NCBI GenBank assembly: GCA_032622095.1
Contig: CP136066.1
Coordinates: forward strand, 207,850,978-207,914,977
DNA: 64,000 nucleotides
Origin: Siphonodentalium dalli
Lineage: Eukaryota; Mollusca; Scaphopoda; Gadilida; Siphonodentaliidae
Direction: 5' to 3'
The notes under the pieces are model-generated. The model ran no database searches, was not told the origin of the DNA, and worked only from the letters and a program-made list of their open reading frames with translations. Shown in pieces: positions 43,229 through 54,699 of the stretch; position 1 is the first letter of the stretch; each line of letters begins with the position of its first letter. The position numbers were made by a program, and so were the translations under genes.

Positions 43229-44764
43229 TGCATCGTGTTGGCACTCCTTCCAAAAAGCGTAAGATTCTTAATTCAGAGGAGCGTATGAAAGTTTTAGATC
43301 TTTCAGAACATGGTGACAGTGCTCGCAAAATCGCGCTGGACTTGGGAAGACGCAAATTCAATCTATCGTCAAGGAAAAGGATATGATCAAATGTGATTGG
43401 GATAATGGCCATCAATCTAAGAGGAAGTATATAAAAGCTCGTAGGACTACATACGGCGACCTTATTGAACGAATGTGGAAGTGGTTCTGTATGGCACGCA
43501 GCAAAAATGTTCCCCTATCTGGCAAACTGATCCAGATGAACGCCATCAAAGCATCATTAGAAATGGGCCACGACGACTTCACCGCATCCAACGGCTGGCT
43601 CAAGAGTTTCCGTAACCATTATAACATTACCTGGACGGTTCTTAGTGGAGAAGGGGCTGCAGTGAACGAGGAGACTGTTGATGAATGGAAGAAACGACTG
43701 CCATCCATCACAGAGGGGTATGCTCCAAAAGATATATTCAATGCAGACGAAACTGGATTATTCTATAGAGGACTCCTAACTCGATCTCTTGTGCACAAAT
43801 CATCCGACAACAAGAAAGGTGTTAAACAAGCAATGGATGTTTGACAGTATTATTAGCTTGCAGTGCTGGAGGCGAAAAACTGGACCCGTTAATAATCGGC
43901 AAATCGGCAAATCCACGATGCTTCCGGGGTGTAAACATTGCATCAATTGGAATTCAATACTATGCCAACAAGAAAGCCTGGATGAACGCGTATTTATTTT
44001 CAATGTGGCTCAAGAAGTTGAATAACAAAATGAAGCGAAAACGCCATCACATCCTCATGTTCGTGGACAATTTTAGTGGCCATCCCGATTTGGATTTGAG
44101 CAATATTAAAATAGCATTCCTTCCTGCCAACACCGAGTGGAAATTACAACCCTGTGATGCCGGAATCATTCAGGCTACGAAACTACAATATAGATCAGCC
44201 ATGTTGAGTCACATTTTGTTCAAAATCGACGAAGTCGACACCGTCACGGAGATAGCAAAATCCATTGACATTTTGAAAGCAATCATGTGGATAAAACACG
44301 CTTGAGATGGTGTACGAGAATCAACAATTCAGAAATGTTACCAGAAGTGCAGATTCAATACAACCGAAATTGACGAAGATCCCATTGTTGAACTGACAGT
44401 TTCACCCAACGAGAAATTCAAACGTGTTCTGGACGGAGTAACAATGGAAGAGTATGTCGACATGGACACAGATTTGCAACAGTGCGATGATTCCGAGGAT
44501 CTGAATTGGGAAGAAAACATTCTATTTGGCCGAAATGATGTGACTGGTAAAGACAGTGATGATGAGGAGTGTTCGTCAAGTGTGGATGATACACCAGCGA
44601 GTAGTGATGAAAGTGTTCTAAGTCACGGTGACTTTCGTCAAATGTTAGAGCAGATGAAATCGTACACTCTGTTCCATGGCTGGGGAGACATTTTTAACTG
44701 TGTCATGTCCACTGAGACAGCCTTAGACAATTATCAGTTAAACCTAAAGCTCAACCAAAGTTAG
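43229..44764 (+). pseudogene. Tigger/pogo-family transposase, frameshifted
   Basis: Order of parts: N-terminal CENP-B-like helix-turn-helix (MHRVGTPSKKRKILNSEERM), second HTH (FTASNGWLKSFRNHYNI), then the DDE catalytic core: IFNADETGLFYR (first Asp), HHILMFVDNFSGHPD (second Asp), WKLQPCDAGIIQ (third Asp), and an acidic tail. Breaks: a frame change near 43350 with bases missing, another near 43837, and a Trp-to-stop change at 44303-44305 after IMWIKHA. This copy cannot make active enzyme. Related to the jerky/Tigger domesticated proteins of animals. Confidence 0.9.
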
Positions 44765-45622
44765 ACAAGTTCTTTCTTGTCAAGCAATGACATTGTGACA
44801 AAATTATTAATGTGTGTGAATAGCTGACCAGTTTAATTGTGTTTATAATCAAAGGGGAAATACTCTATTTTTTAGCTGAATCTAATTCCGTCCCCAATCA
44901 GTTGCTAAGAAACAACCTTGACCTTTGTCCAAATGTACCGTTGTTCTGACCACCAGCGGAAAAACCAGTTTTCTCTTGGAATATTTTATTGATTTCTCGC
45001 ACTATACTTACCCAAATCATAGCTTGGATCGTCTGTTAGGGATTCATATTTATTAAACAAAAGATACAACAAAATGTTACATTAAATTAACTTGTTTCAA
45101 TGCTCAATTAGTGATTTTATTTCCAAAGTTTCTTCCTTCTGACGAAGTTCTGTCACGTGCCCGACGAGTTATCTGGTCAGCTGTTCTATCGTATTATTTT
45201 ATTTAATATGCATATACCTGTATAATACTCTGTTTTTGTTATTATTGTTGATATTAAGTATATCTTATTCAAGATTAAACATAAGTAAAACACATATAAT
45301 CTCCATTATTTTCAACCAGTGGGTATCACTCATGATATAAAAAAAATCTACAATTGCAGACATCAGGCCTACACTGATACATAAATAGGTCAAACCTGTC
45401 GTCGCTGACCACCTGTCATGAACGACCATTTATCCTTGGCAAAATGGGTGGTCTCTTATAACAGGTTTCACTGTAATATACCACCGTCCAACTTTTTTCC
45501 CCGGAGTTGTGCACCTTATTGGCAGAACTTTGGTTCGACTGCCAAAAAACTCGACAAAAGCATCTTAGATGCGTACCCGTTGCTTTGCCATAATAAGGAA
45601 CTTCATTTACACATATTAGGGA

Positions 45623-45760
45623 CAAGCCTGGATATTGTGTTTGACATTTGCAGAATGAGGTCCTCAGATGGTGAATTTAGTGACACTATCCTACACAACA
45701 GGCTAGCATCACCATCACCTCTGGGGACCTCATTCTGCTTAGGCCTCATCTTCTGGGATA
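45623..45760. mobile_element. CAAGCC-family MITE fragment
   Basis: It starts CAAGCCTGGATATTGTG and contains both facing arms. The right part is missing and a piece of the AGCTCAACTT family (ccaccagcagccatcttgg) follows at 45826-45900. Confidence 0.6.
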
Positions 45761-46125
45761 CCTCATCCAATCATCAACAAACTTCCTATGGATCTTCTGC
45801 AGCAATCAAATTTTGTTAAAAAACATTGCCACCAGCAGCCATCTTGGATTTCACATGTGAATTCATCGGCACACCCTGCAGCCCACATTTATTGGTGAAA
45901 TGTTTGAAATGAAAATAATTTCTTCTACACAATACAAGACCTTCACTGAAAATGTTCGATGTCAGGTCGGAGCAAGTTTTAATTATAAACATACCATGAT
46001 TATTTTGTTCCAATTGTAATTCTTTTCGACATACAAAAACGTTAATAAATAGGTTGCAATTGCAGGATTTCAGGATCATGAATGCGAGGCCTGAGAAACA
46101 GGTAATTGACTTTGTGTGGCCTTAA

Positions 46126-46536
46126 GGGGGAGATCAAGTGAACAATTTTGAATAGGGACTCCATGCAAATCTGTGGAGCAAAAGTTACAGAATTGCACAT
46201 ACTTCTGAGTGTGATTTCATGTGGTATTTGAAACAAGTATTTATCTGGCGGGTCTACTGGGAACTTGTTCTATTATAATGTTGGTGTATTTATTTTTTAG
46301 TTTTATATTGATTTTTCAAATGTAGGTCAAGTGATGTAATTCCAGAACAAAATTCTCAAAAATAAATTAATTGCAAAATTTTATAAATTTACCAAGCGGA
46401 ACCGCCTGATAAATACCTGTTGTTTCCAATACCACATCAAGTCACGTACACTCAGAAGTGTATGCAACTCTGTAACTTTTGCTCTGGAGATTTGCATGGA
46501 AATTCCCATTCAAAATTGTTCAATTGACTTCCCCCC
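46126..46536. mobile_element. TTAA foldback element (GGGGGAG / CCCCCC ends)
   Basis: TTAA at 46122-46125 and 46537-46540. Arms share 'caattttgaat.gg', 'catgcaaatct', 'gcaaaagttacag' and 'acttctgagtgt' with their complements. 411 bp, non-coding, ~100 bp upstream of PPIP5K exon k. Confidence 0.75.
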
Positions 46537-46640
46537 TTAATGTCATTTGATATTGGCTTTCAATTTTGAGACCTTACAGCAATATATAATACACACTGTG
46601 TGCATGTTCTTGCTTCATTTTTGATTAATTTCTTTTGAAG

Positions 46641-46761
46641 GATAAAGAACAGGATAGTTCGAGTGGAGTGGAAGGTATTTCTGATGTTGTAGACACATCA
46701 TCGAAAACAAAAACATCTCAGCCAATCAGCATTAAGCCGACGTCACCCTCCGTCAGTGTAG
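46641..46761 (+). CDS. PPIP5K: PPIP5K exon k (Ser/Thr-rich tail)
   Basis: The acceptor is tttcttttgaag and the donor G|gtgaga. The 40 codons begin DKEQDSSSGVEGISDVVDTS and end ISIKPTSPSVSV, leaving one base for the next exon (phase 1). The tail is rich in Ser/Thr and fits a disordered, phosphorylatable C-terminus. The last 26 bases and the donor are the seed of a 15-copy, mostly 56-bp array that fills the next 820 bases. Confidence 0.75.
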
Positions 46762-47585
46762 GTGAGAAGAAATAAATAGTACCCTAACATGAAGTGATCT
46801 GTTAAGCCGACGTCACCCTCCGTCAGTGTTGGTGAGAAGAAATAAATAGTACCCTAACATAGCCGACGTCACCCTCCGTCAGTGTAGGTGAGAAGAAATA
46901 AATAGTACCCTAACATAGCCGACGTCACCCTCCGTCAGTGTAGGTGAGAAGAAATAAATAGTACCCTAACATAGCCGACGTCACCCTCCGTCAGTGTAGG
47001 TGAGAAGAAATAAATAGTACCCTAACATAGCCGACGTCACCCTCCGTCAGTGTAGGTGAGAAGAAATAAATAGTACCCTAACATAGCCGACGTCACCCTC
47101 CGTCAGTGTAGGTGAGAAGAAATAAATAGTACCCTAATATAGCCGACGTCACCCTCCGTCAGTGTAGGTGAGAAGAAATAAATAGTACCCTAACATAGCC
47201 GACGTCACCCTCCGTCAGTGTAGGTGAGAAGAAATAAATAGTACCCTAACATAGCCGACGTCACCCTCCGTCAGTGTAGGTGAGAAGAAATAAATAGTAC
47301 CCTAACATAGCCGACGTCACCCTCCGTCAGTGTAGGTGAGAAGAAATAAATAGTACCCTAACATAGCCGACGTCACCCTCCGTCAGTGTAGGTGAGAAGA
47401 AATAAATAGTACCCTAACATAGCCGACGTCACCCTCCGTCAGTGTAGGTGAGAAGAAATAAATAGTACCCTAACATAGCCGACGTCACCCTCCGTCAGTG
47501 TAGGTGAGAAGAAATAAATAGTACCCTAGCATAGCCGACGTCACCCTCCGTCAGTGTAGGTGAGAAGAAATAAATAGTACTCTAA
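46735..47585 (+). repeat. 56-bp array of exon k end plus splice donor, ~15 copies
   Basis: Each copy holds gccgacgtcaccctccgtca then gtgtag|gtgagaag and aaataaatagtaccctaaca. The first copy is the true exon k end. The second is spaced 67-71 bp away, the rest 56 bp. Copies are almost identical (one or two substitutions in total), indicating recent growth. A distal donor would read through GEKK and stop. Confidence 0.93.
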
Positions 47586-48462
47586 CATGAAGTGATCTGT
47601 ATCGCTTCTCCACCAAACAGAATTAAATAAATTGTAAACTAACATGAAATGATCTGAGCCTTCTGCACCAAACAGATTTTTTTTAAATCAAAATGTTTAA
47701 AAGATCTAAATGTGCACGAATCGCACAAAGGGGGCCCCTTTGTGCAGCGGCTGCCAGCCATACGCCTCTGAATAAAGCTTTGGGAGCTTGTTTCAGCTAG
47801 TCAACAAGAAAGTTATCGCACCCCACTATATTTAGCTTGAACCCACGACTTCCTGGACAGTCGACACCGCAACCAACAAGGGATTGTCAGCAGCTCATAA
47901 GTATATCTTCTGGGGTATGTCCGTCTGTCTGTCCATCTGTCTCTGGGCTTAAGCTCAATAACTTTTAACAAAAGTAATCCGATTTTGACCAGATTTCAAT
48001 AATGGCTCAGGGATCAACCTAGAGGGTGACTTGGGAGATATTTTCTCACTCTCCCTATTTTCGTTCCAGGGATATTTGCCACTCTCCCTATTTTCGTTCC
48101 AGGGAGAAGTGACTTCTCTTTCGAATACCAGTTTGCGCATGTCCCATTCGCATATTAAAGTACATGTATATTTACTGATTATAATGGTATTCTTACTCAT
48201 TATAATGGTTTTATAAATGGGCTATCGTGTTGCATAATACTTGTCCCTGTCATAGCTTCTACTCATGAATCTCTTGGATGAATGAGTTTGAAAACCAGCC
48301 CTGCTGGAATAAATTTTCAGTAATTATGCCCCCTGGATTGTTTTATACCTGTTGTCTATTTCGCGATGTATGCGCGATAACTTTAACAAACGTAATCCAA
48401 TTTTGTCAAAAATTTAACCATTGCTTATACTCAAGAATCTCTTGTTTATTGTTTTCTTTCAG
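47586..48462. other. PPIP5K intron k-l remainder
   Basis: 47690-47800 contains a repeat (aaagggggcccctttgtg) that appears inverted at 60465-60580. 48000-48270 is a copy of the 'gggtgacttgggagatat' family. No gene. Confidence 0.45.
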
Positions 48463-48540
48463 ATTCCATATCATCAAAAACACAAGAAGGGAAACGTAGT
48501 CGCAGCTTGGAAGACAAATCACTTGATGTTGTTGATAGAG
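48463..48540 (+). CDS. PPIP5K: PPIP5K exon l (basic KRSRSLED segment)
   Basis: The acceptor is tgttttctttcag and the donor AGAG|gttagt. The first two bases complete the Asp codon begun in exon k. It then reads SISSKTQEGKRSRSLEDKSL DVVDR (split here for length) and ends in phase 1. The basic R-S-R-S-L segment looks like a basophilic kinase or 14-3-3-type site, which is inference. No following exon was found in the remaining 15 kb. Confidence 0.74.
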
Positions 48541-48667
48541 GTTAGTTTGAATTTTAGCATGGCAGTATAATTTTAGTGAAGATTTTCACCCACTCTCTGA
48601 CTTTGATACAAATTTCTATATTTTATGATTACATCGATTAAGAGAATCAAGTACATAGTCATGCCCA

Positions 48668-49255
48668 GAGTTATAACATTTTCAATAGAAAATACATATT
48701 CCCTAATAAGATACTTACACACTGAACTACATGTTATATTCATTTTTATTCACAAAGAGAGGATCTATGAGATCCGTTTAAAATTTATTATTTTGGTACG
48801 AAATAGCTTAAGTACCTTTTTGAATCATTATTATGACGTAGCAGGTCACAGGTCATGTGTCCACTAGCAGTAATATAAGCGAGAGGACACACAGGTAACG
48901 TTCTCTTTTCATCCTCTTACAAGATTCCAGGGGTGTGACCGAGCAGCGGGGAGGGGAAATCCCAATTTGGGAGGGCCATGTGAGTTCAGTGTGTAATTAT
49001 CTTATTAGGGAATATGTATTTTCTATTGAAAATGTTATATTCCCGTCAAAGATACATTACACACTGAACTACATGTTAGAATCAACTCATAGGAGGAGGC
49101 TGCGAGGAATGAGATACTATTGTATTTTGGTTAAGAGCAATTCTTTTGAACCTGCTGAGTAGCAACAAATGAATCCAAAAGGTACCGATTCGCAGATTTG
49201 ATTTATGATACATGGTAAAGTGGAGAAAGTAGATGAATGAGCCCAATGGCTGAAT
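48668..49255 (-). mobile_element. 3' end of a second DIRS-type element, 5' truncated
   Basis: On the minus strand, in order: a recombinase tail (SFVATQQVQKNCS, stop), comparable to LVAAQQVVSQA in the first DIRS; an internal complementary region (49062-48977, gttcagtgtgtaatgtatct on one side and the facing copy on the other); a spacer with ggccctccc; and an inverted-terminal-repeat remnant ending aacattttcaat near 48668. The order matches the DIRS at 21289-26892. The rest of the element is lost or unrecognisable to the right. Confidence 0.65.
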
Positions 49256-49796
49256 CTTAGCCCCCCCCCCCCTTTTTTATTCCTGAAGTCAGGTAAACCA
49301 GTAATTTTGAAAACTCATTAGGTAGAAATCGCCCAAAGGTCATATGCATGTACATGCAGGTGCCGCCTCCTCCATGGAGCAAGCCGGTCATATGCAGAAA
49401 GCATAGACCACTCTGATCCATGCTTGTGACTGAATGAACCAAGATATCCCGACGTTTCGACACCAGAGGAAGGAAATCTATTGCTACCTGAATAGACAAT
49501 CTGGATGTAAAATGAGGAAGAGGTGAATGTAAATACGATTAGAAACAGACCAAACCTCATTTCAGCGAAGAAACCCAGATTTCAATAGCTGCATAACCAT
49601 GATTGTGAGTTTTGCGACATACTATCAGTAAAGGTGCAAACCCAATTTTGTTAACAACCGGTCAAGGCTCAAAATAATTATTTTGTAACTGACTGTCAAA
49701 ATGACAGTAGTTAAATGTCCAATCGACGTATTACTAGTCAATGAGGCTTCACAGTGTAGATAACGATTCTCACAAAACATTTCAATTGTCAGTGCT

Positions 49797-50270
49797 TTAT
49801 GACTGACTTGATTCAGCATTTGATTCTCCCAAAATTAAAGACATTTTGCTGTAAAAGTGATAGACGATTAGAGTTTTGAATTGTTCCAGCGTCTCTGCGA
49901 TCACAATAGAATCTGGAAGTTTATTCCACATTTCTGCCACGCGATTGGTGAAGAAATACTGCCCGACATCCGTCGATGAATGGTGTTTTTGTAAATTAAA
50001 ACAATTTCCTCGGGTCTGAGGTAATAAACTGGGTTGAAAGAATGAATGCTCTACGCAATTAGAAATGTGATTCGCAGCTTGGTTTGCGGAAAAGCAGCTG
50101 ATCACTGTAGAAAACCAGATTGACCTTCGCAAATTTGTTGGAAGGATTCCAAGGCTTGGAGTTCCGCCACACGGAACCTTTAGTAAGGGTGAAAGATGAT
50201 CTGTGTAAAGAGGAGAATTTACATTCAGAAGAATCGATTGGTTACCCATAAACAAAGTAGATGCCAATCA
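49797..50270 (-). pseudogene. LINE reverse transcriptase C-terminal fragment
   Basis: A 156-codon minus-strand frame ends in the typical LINE tail: TRGNCFNLQKHHSSTDVGQY, FFTNRVAEMWNKLPDSIV, AETLEQFK ('RxxFFxNRVxxxWNxLPxxVV' in the family). The upstream RT core is missing. No PPIP5K function. Confidence 0.75.
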
Positions 50271-52085
50271 GGGACAAGTGAAAGGTAATAAGTTTGAGCC
50301 CTGGTAACTCCATGGTTAAACAACAAATTGAGCGTCTGTTAAAAGTCTCTGCCCAGGCCGATGACTGCGCTATGTTAACTGTTACGTACAGCACCCGAGA
50401 AAACCCGGTATGAGACGGCGCACTGTCTGATGGCCCAATGCTCGGTTCCCCCTCGAACCCCCCAGGACACATACCGGAGGAGAGAAATTGCGTCTGATTT
50501 TCCTCGATGCCCTGCAATTGTCTCTATTTTTTTTTTTCCATACAGACACAAGAAATACATGTATCAGCAAGCGTTTTCCGAAATCCCAAGTGAGAAACAT
50601 AATGCACGTCAGATGGCAATCAGCCCTGCTAATTAGAATTGTAACTAAATGTCAGATCATCATACCCTGTATAGTAAAAAACTGAATAAACAGGGCTGAG
50701 TAAAGCCTGGAAAGAGGCATCGAGGTATGATTAATGTACAGACTGTTTCCCCTAACCCGGAGCCAGCTTAAAATCGGACGAGAAGCAGAATCATGCTGTG
50801 CAGCCATTAGGGCAGCGGCGACACACTCGGTCATTACACGATACAAATCCAGATAACCGACCAATGAAACGATACAGATAACGATACACTCCACTAGTGT
50901 TTCTAAATGAACACTATCTGCATTGAACTACATCGTTATGGGGCAGATCAGTCAAACAGTTTACATAGAATAAACTGAAACGTTGGTTTACACTAGCCCA
51001 TAGATATGCAGATATTACTTGATTCGTGTATCGCTATACAAGTATCACTCCAATGAAATTTACGATGAATCGCTACAGCCCCAGCTGCTTCACTTGCGAT
51101 AATTTGCCTTCTGCCTAATATCAAGCATCTTAAGGCCATGCAGAGTCCCGGGAAGTGGTCTTATCAGCAATTCCACCCGAGGGTGGACTCCAGGGAGCAA
51201 ATTACTTTGGAAATTTTTATTATCAAATAGCCTCTCATTGACATGATTAGAGAGCAACAGTCCTTCCCAGGAGACGGGAGTGATTGCTCGCGCACCCGTA
51301 CACACTCGTAATTTTCAAATCACGGGTGCTAAATTTCGCACCCGACCCTCATCTCATTAAATACTAATGGAGACCATAATTGTTGGGTCAACAGTGAACT
51401 ATTTGAAGGTTTATTTAGATCCTTTACCAGCTCAGTTCAACTACGGCATATTAAAGTGTAACTAGACATAGGCCTATTCAACAATGCCTTTTTGTTTGAG
51501 AAAAAGTATGGGCGCAATATTACACTCGTCGTCAAATAAATGCTCTCGCTGCGTTTTCCTTGTGGGAAGGACTGGAGCATTGTTTTCAATCTCAAATCAC
51601 ATCAAATTCCTACCAAATTGCATGGCTATTATCCAAATTTGGATGGCAAATTGTGATGCGATACCAGGTAATTTGCTCCCTGGGGGGCGGACAGATCTTG
51701 GTACATCGCACATGCTAGTGAAAGGGATGTGGGAGGACGAAAATCTGAGGTAGGATCCAGCAGGAGCGGTCAAGCATGGTTGGATCCGTGAACACTGGAA
51801 CCTACCCTCGGAACAGTATGGTGCCTTTTGCCTAGTGACATTGGTGAAGTATGCGGCGGGGCCACCTCAAGGTCAGCATGGAACGAGGATAATTGGATTA
51901 GCCTGAGCCTGCTGGACAATGGGGTTACTGAAGCCGAGGCCACACGAGGAAGAAAATTAGCCTGTTTTTGACCATTGATAAGGATCAGGAAAGGGACCAC
52001 AAAATTTACCATGAAATTAGGTGACTGATGAGTCACGTTATGACTTGTGTCAGAGCGATCTTATCATTGGACACCAAGTTATTTT
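50271..52085. other. Gap with no recognised gene or family
   Basis: Short open frames up to ~90 codons show no domain. A 16-17 bp inverted repeat (ccagggagcaaattac at ~51189 and gtaatttgctccctgg at ~51667) is the only structure noted. Composition is less AT-rich than its neighbours. Confidence 0.35.
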
Positions 52086-52089
52086 GTTG

Positions 52090-52515
52090 GCAAACAACCT
52101 CAGTGTGTATAGTAAACTAATTGGGATATAGGTGTCTCCCAAGAATATCTCGGACGAGTTCGAAAACCGGCCCGGTCCGATAAAATTTCATAAGAGTTAT
52201 GGTCCTTAAGTAGTCATTTTTGTTCGAATTTTGAGCTCGTTAGCACGATAACTTCAACAAACGTCATCCGATTCAATTTGGTATATAAGTGTCTTCCAAT
52301 TATATCCTGGACAAGTTCGAAAACCAGCCTGGCCCAATAAAATTTGATAGAGTTATGGGCCTTAATTAGTCATTTTTCATGATTTTTTTGCTCGTTAGGA
52401 CGAGTTCGAAAACCAGCCTGGCCCGATAAAATTTGATAGAGTTATGGCCCTTAATTAGTCATTTTTCGTGAATATTTAGCTCGTTAGCGCGATAACTTGA
52501 ACAAATATTAACCGA
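52090..52515. repeat. Degenerate tandem units related to the ctcgac family
   Basis: Three units share 'acgagttcgaaaaccagcct', 'gataaaatttgatagagtta' and 'ttaattagtcattttt', with 'gctcgttagcgcgataactt' between. Confidence 0.55.
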
Positions 52516-52961
52516 TTTTATCTATTAATTAGTCTATCGATACTGATGCACACCAATTGGCGGTGCCACCGGCGGTAGCCACCGGCGGTAAGCCACCGAA
52601 AACGAGACACAGCATCTCTGATGCCACCTCTTGTTGTCTTTAATCTGCATTGGTACAAGCATGATTAGCAGATTGCATAGCCTATTTATTTGTATCCATG
52701 TGCAGCGATATTTCCTGTTCAATAAAATTGATCGATTAATAAAAAATATTAAAACTCGGAACCGGAGCATTTCCTTTTATATAAAAACAGTTGATCCGTA
52801 TAAATGTTGGCAAAAGTTACAGTTGAAACTCAGAAGCTTCAAATAAAAAAGGTTCAAAGGGACCTTGGTTCATGCATTTGGATCTATACACTGTTTAAAT
52901 CGTCATGTACTCTAGCACATGTTCACTTACAAAATAGAATCGTATTTAGGATTCTAACTTT

Positions 52962-53690
52962 TTAGCTCAACTTGACGGTGTGACCTCCAGTTGGGAGCCT
53001 CCTATTTTAACCGAAATTCATTAAAAAACATGCCCACCAGCAGCTATCTTGGATTTCAAATTTGAATCCATCGGTACACTCTGCAGTCTACATTTATTGG
53101 AGAATTGTTTTGAAAATTTGCAGGCATGTTTAGAATCACCTCTATATAGAAGCTATCGAATTTGAACGTTTTTATGGCCAATTTACTCTTTGTATTACTA
53201 GATCCTTCGGCACACCCTAAAGGTCACCTTGCTCATTTGATCATCACCAAACTTCTTTTGGATCTTTGGGGTGCCTCTAGATGGGAGTCTCCTATTTTTA
53301 CCCAAAATTTAAAAAAAAAACATTGCCACCAGCAGCCATCTTGGATTTCAAATTTGAATCAATCGGCATGCCCTGCAGTCCGTATTTATTGGAGAATTGT
53401 TTTTGAAAATTTACAGGCATGTTTAGAATCACCTACAGATGGGAGCCATCAAATTTGAACAATTTTCGATAAAATACATGGCCTTTACAGCCATCTTGGA
53501 TTTTTCTCTTTGCATGAATAATTCTTTTGGCACATTCTACAGAACACATCCCTCATCCGATCATCACCAAACTTCATATGGATCTTTTCAGCGACCATTT
53601 CATTTAAATACATGGCCGCCAGCAGCCATTTTGGATTTTACTCTTTGTATGACTCTTTGTCACACCCTATCAAAAATCAAAAATATTCAC
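52962..53690 (+). mobile_element. AGCTCAACTT-family element, right end missing
   Basis: Starts tttttagctcaacttgacgg. Units with 'ccaccagcagccatcttgga', 'tctagatgggagtctcc' and 'tggagaattgttttgaaaat'. No ending tgtcattgacac seen. Confidence 0.55.
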
Positions 53691-53780
53691 ATGCTTGGAT
53701 ATTCCAACATTTTATGCTTAAGCTTTATACACCACAGAGGTGAGACCAGTAATGGAGTATCATGCCAATTTAAGATTTAT

Positions 53781-54680
53781 TAGTCGAGTTTTTCAAAAAC
53801 TCGACTTATGGTTTGACGAGGGACGGTTGGCGGGCGGGCGGTGGGCGGGCGGGCCTAAAAGAATGCCTTATAACTTTGACATTTGTGAACGGATTAAAAA
53901 AAAATTTGGTATGTGATTTGCTCCCAATGACTATTTACTGCCTTTAGAAAATGGGTCATGTCTGAACTTTTTGACAAGAGTTATCCATCTTTGATGACTT
54001 TTAAAAAAAAGTTTTTTACCGTTAGCGCGATAACTCACTCAAATATTAACCAATTTAACAATATTCGGTATATGAGACTCTTGCAACATTATCTCGGACA
54101 AGTTCGAAAACCAGGTTTGTCCGTATTTTTTTTCCGGAGTTATGGGTCTTAGTTTGTCTATTTTTAGCAATTATATCACCGTTAGCGCGATAACTCAATG
54201 AAATATTAACCGATTTCAACAATATTTGGTATATGAGACTCCTGCAACAATATCTCGGACGAGTTCGAAAACCAGGTTTGTCCGAATTTTTTTCACAGAG
54301 TTATGGGTCTTAGTGTGTCTATTTTTAGCAATGTTATCACCGTTAGCGCGATAACTCAATGAGATATTAACCCATTTAAACAAAATTTGGTATATGAGTC
54401 TCTTGCAACAATATCTCGGACGAGTTCGAATACCTGGTTTGTCCGAAAAAAAATTCGCGGAGTTATGGGTCTTAGTTTGTCTATTTTAATAACAATTTTA
54501 TCACCGTTAGTGCGATAACTGAATGAAATATTAATGGATTCAATTGATATTTGGTATATAGGTCTATTGCAATAATATACCACCGTCCGACTTTTTTTCC
54601 CGGAGTTGTGCACCTTATTGGCAGAAGTTTGGTTCGACTGCCAAAAAACTTGACAAAAGCATCTTAGATGCGTACCCCTT
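53781..54680 (+). mobile_element. ctcgac-family element without the Tigger insertion
   Basis: Begins with a perfect short palindrome (gtcgagtttttcaaaaactc then gac), then a ggcgggcgg run, ~165-bp units, and ends gactgccaaaaaacttgaca then aaagcatcttagatgcgtac. It supplies both the empty Tigger target site and the uninterrupted palindrome for comparison with 39081-45600. Confidence 0.7.
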
Positions 54681-54699
54681 ATTTAATAAACACTGAGTC

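Larger units (their letters stand above)
40164..45473 (+). mobile_element. Tigger/pogo-type DNA transposon, 5.3 kb with internal insertions
   Basis: Termini CAGTGAAAACTG / CAGGTTTCACTG are flanked by TA (40162-40163, 45474-45475). Sub-terminal 'cgaccacc' words occur at both ends. The related repeat at 54560-54580 preserves the empty site (ctattgcaataatataccac), proving the boundaries and the TA duplication. It contains a broken transposase, a TTAA foldback and an AGCTCAACTT-family array. Confidence 0.9.
39081..45600 (+). mobile_element. ctcgac-family element expanded by nested insertions
   Basis: It starts agtcgagtttttcaaaa and ends gactgccaaaaaactcgaca then aaagcatcttagatgcgtac. A shorter relative is at 53781-54680. 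The interior holds ~165-bp units ('gcgataactca...aatattaaccgatttcaac', 'gagttcgaaaaccaggtttg'). Insertions: a 176-bp copied segment (39096-39271) and a Tigger-type transposon (40164-45473). Confidence 0.7.
11931..48540 (+). other. PPIP5K: PPIP5K gene, 12 internal coding exons (both ends missing)
   Basis: This is the spliced host gene of the window, found by joining 12 exons with matching phases and recognisable family segments ([28 protein letters not shown]). PPIP5K enzymes are cytosolic two-domain proteins: an N-terminal ATP-grasp kinase phosphorylates InsP6 or 5-InsP7 at the 1 position, and a histidine-acid-phosphatase-like domain removes such phosphates. The exons here cover the last part of the phosphatase-like domain (exons a-g) and part of a low-complexity tail (h-l), about 548 codons. 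The RHGDRT motif and the kinase domain are not in the window, so an upstream intron is at least 11.9 kb long. After exon l no convincing further exon was seen. Introns run from 0.5 to 8.3 kb and are packed with mobile elements. The identification rests on remembered family sequence, not on an alignment. Confidence 0.93.

Noticed and set aside
46735-47585. CRISPR-like regular array
   Set aside because: Units are contiguous with no unique spacers and no cas genes, in an animal genome; it is a splice-junction minisatellite.
50547-50590. Possible small exon (ttccatacag acceptor, caagtgag donor) for PPIP5K
   Set aside because: The ~14 residues have no family similarity and the region lies beside a LINE fragment; splice-like words alone are not enough.
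51189-51690. Foldback element from a 16-17 bp inverted repeat
   Set aside because: No further arm complementarity or target duplication was found around it.
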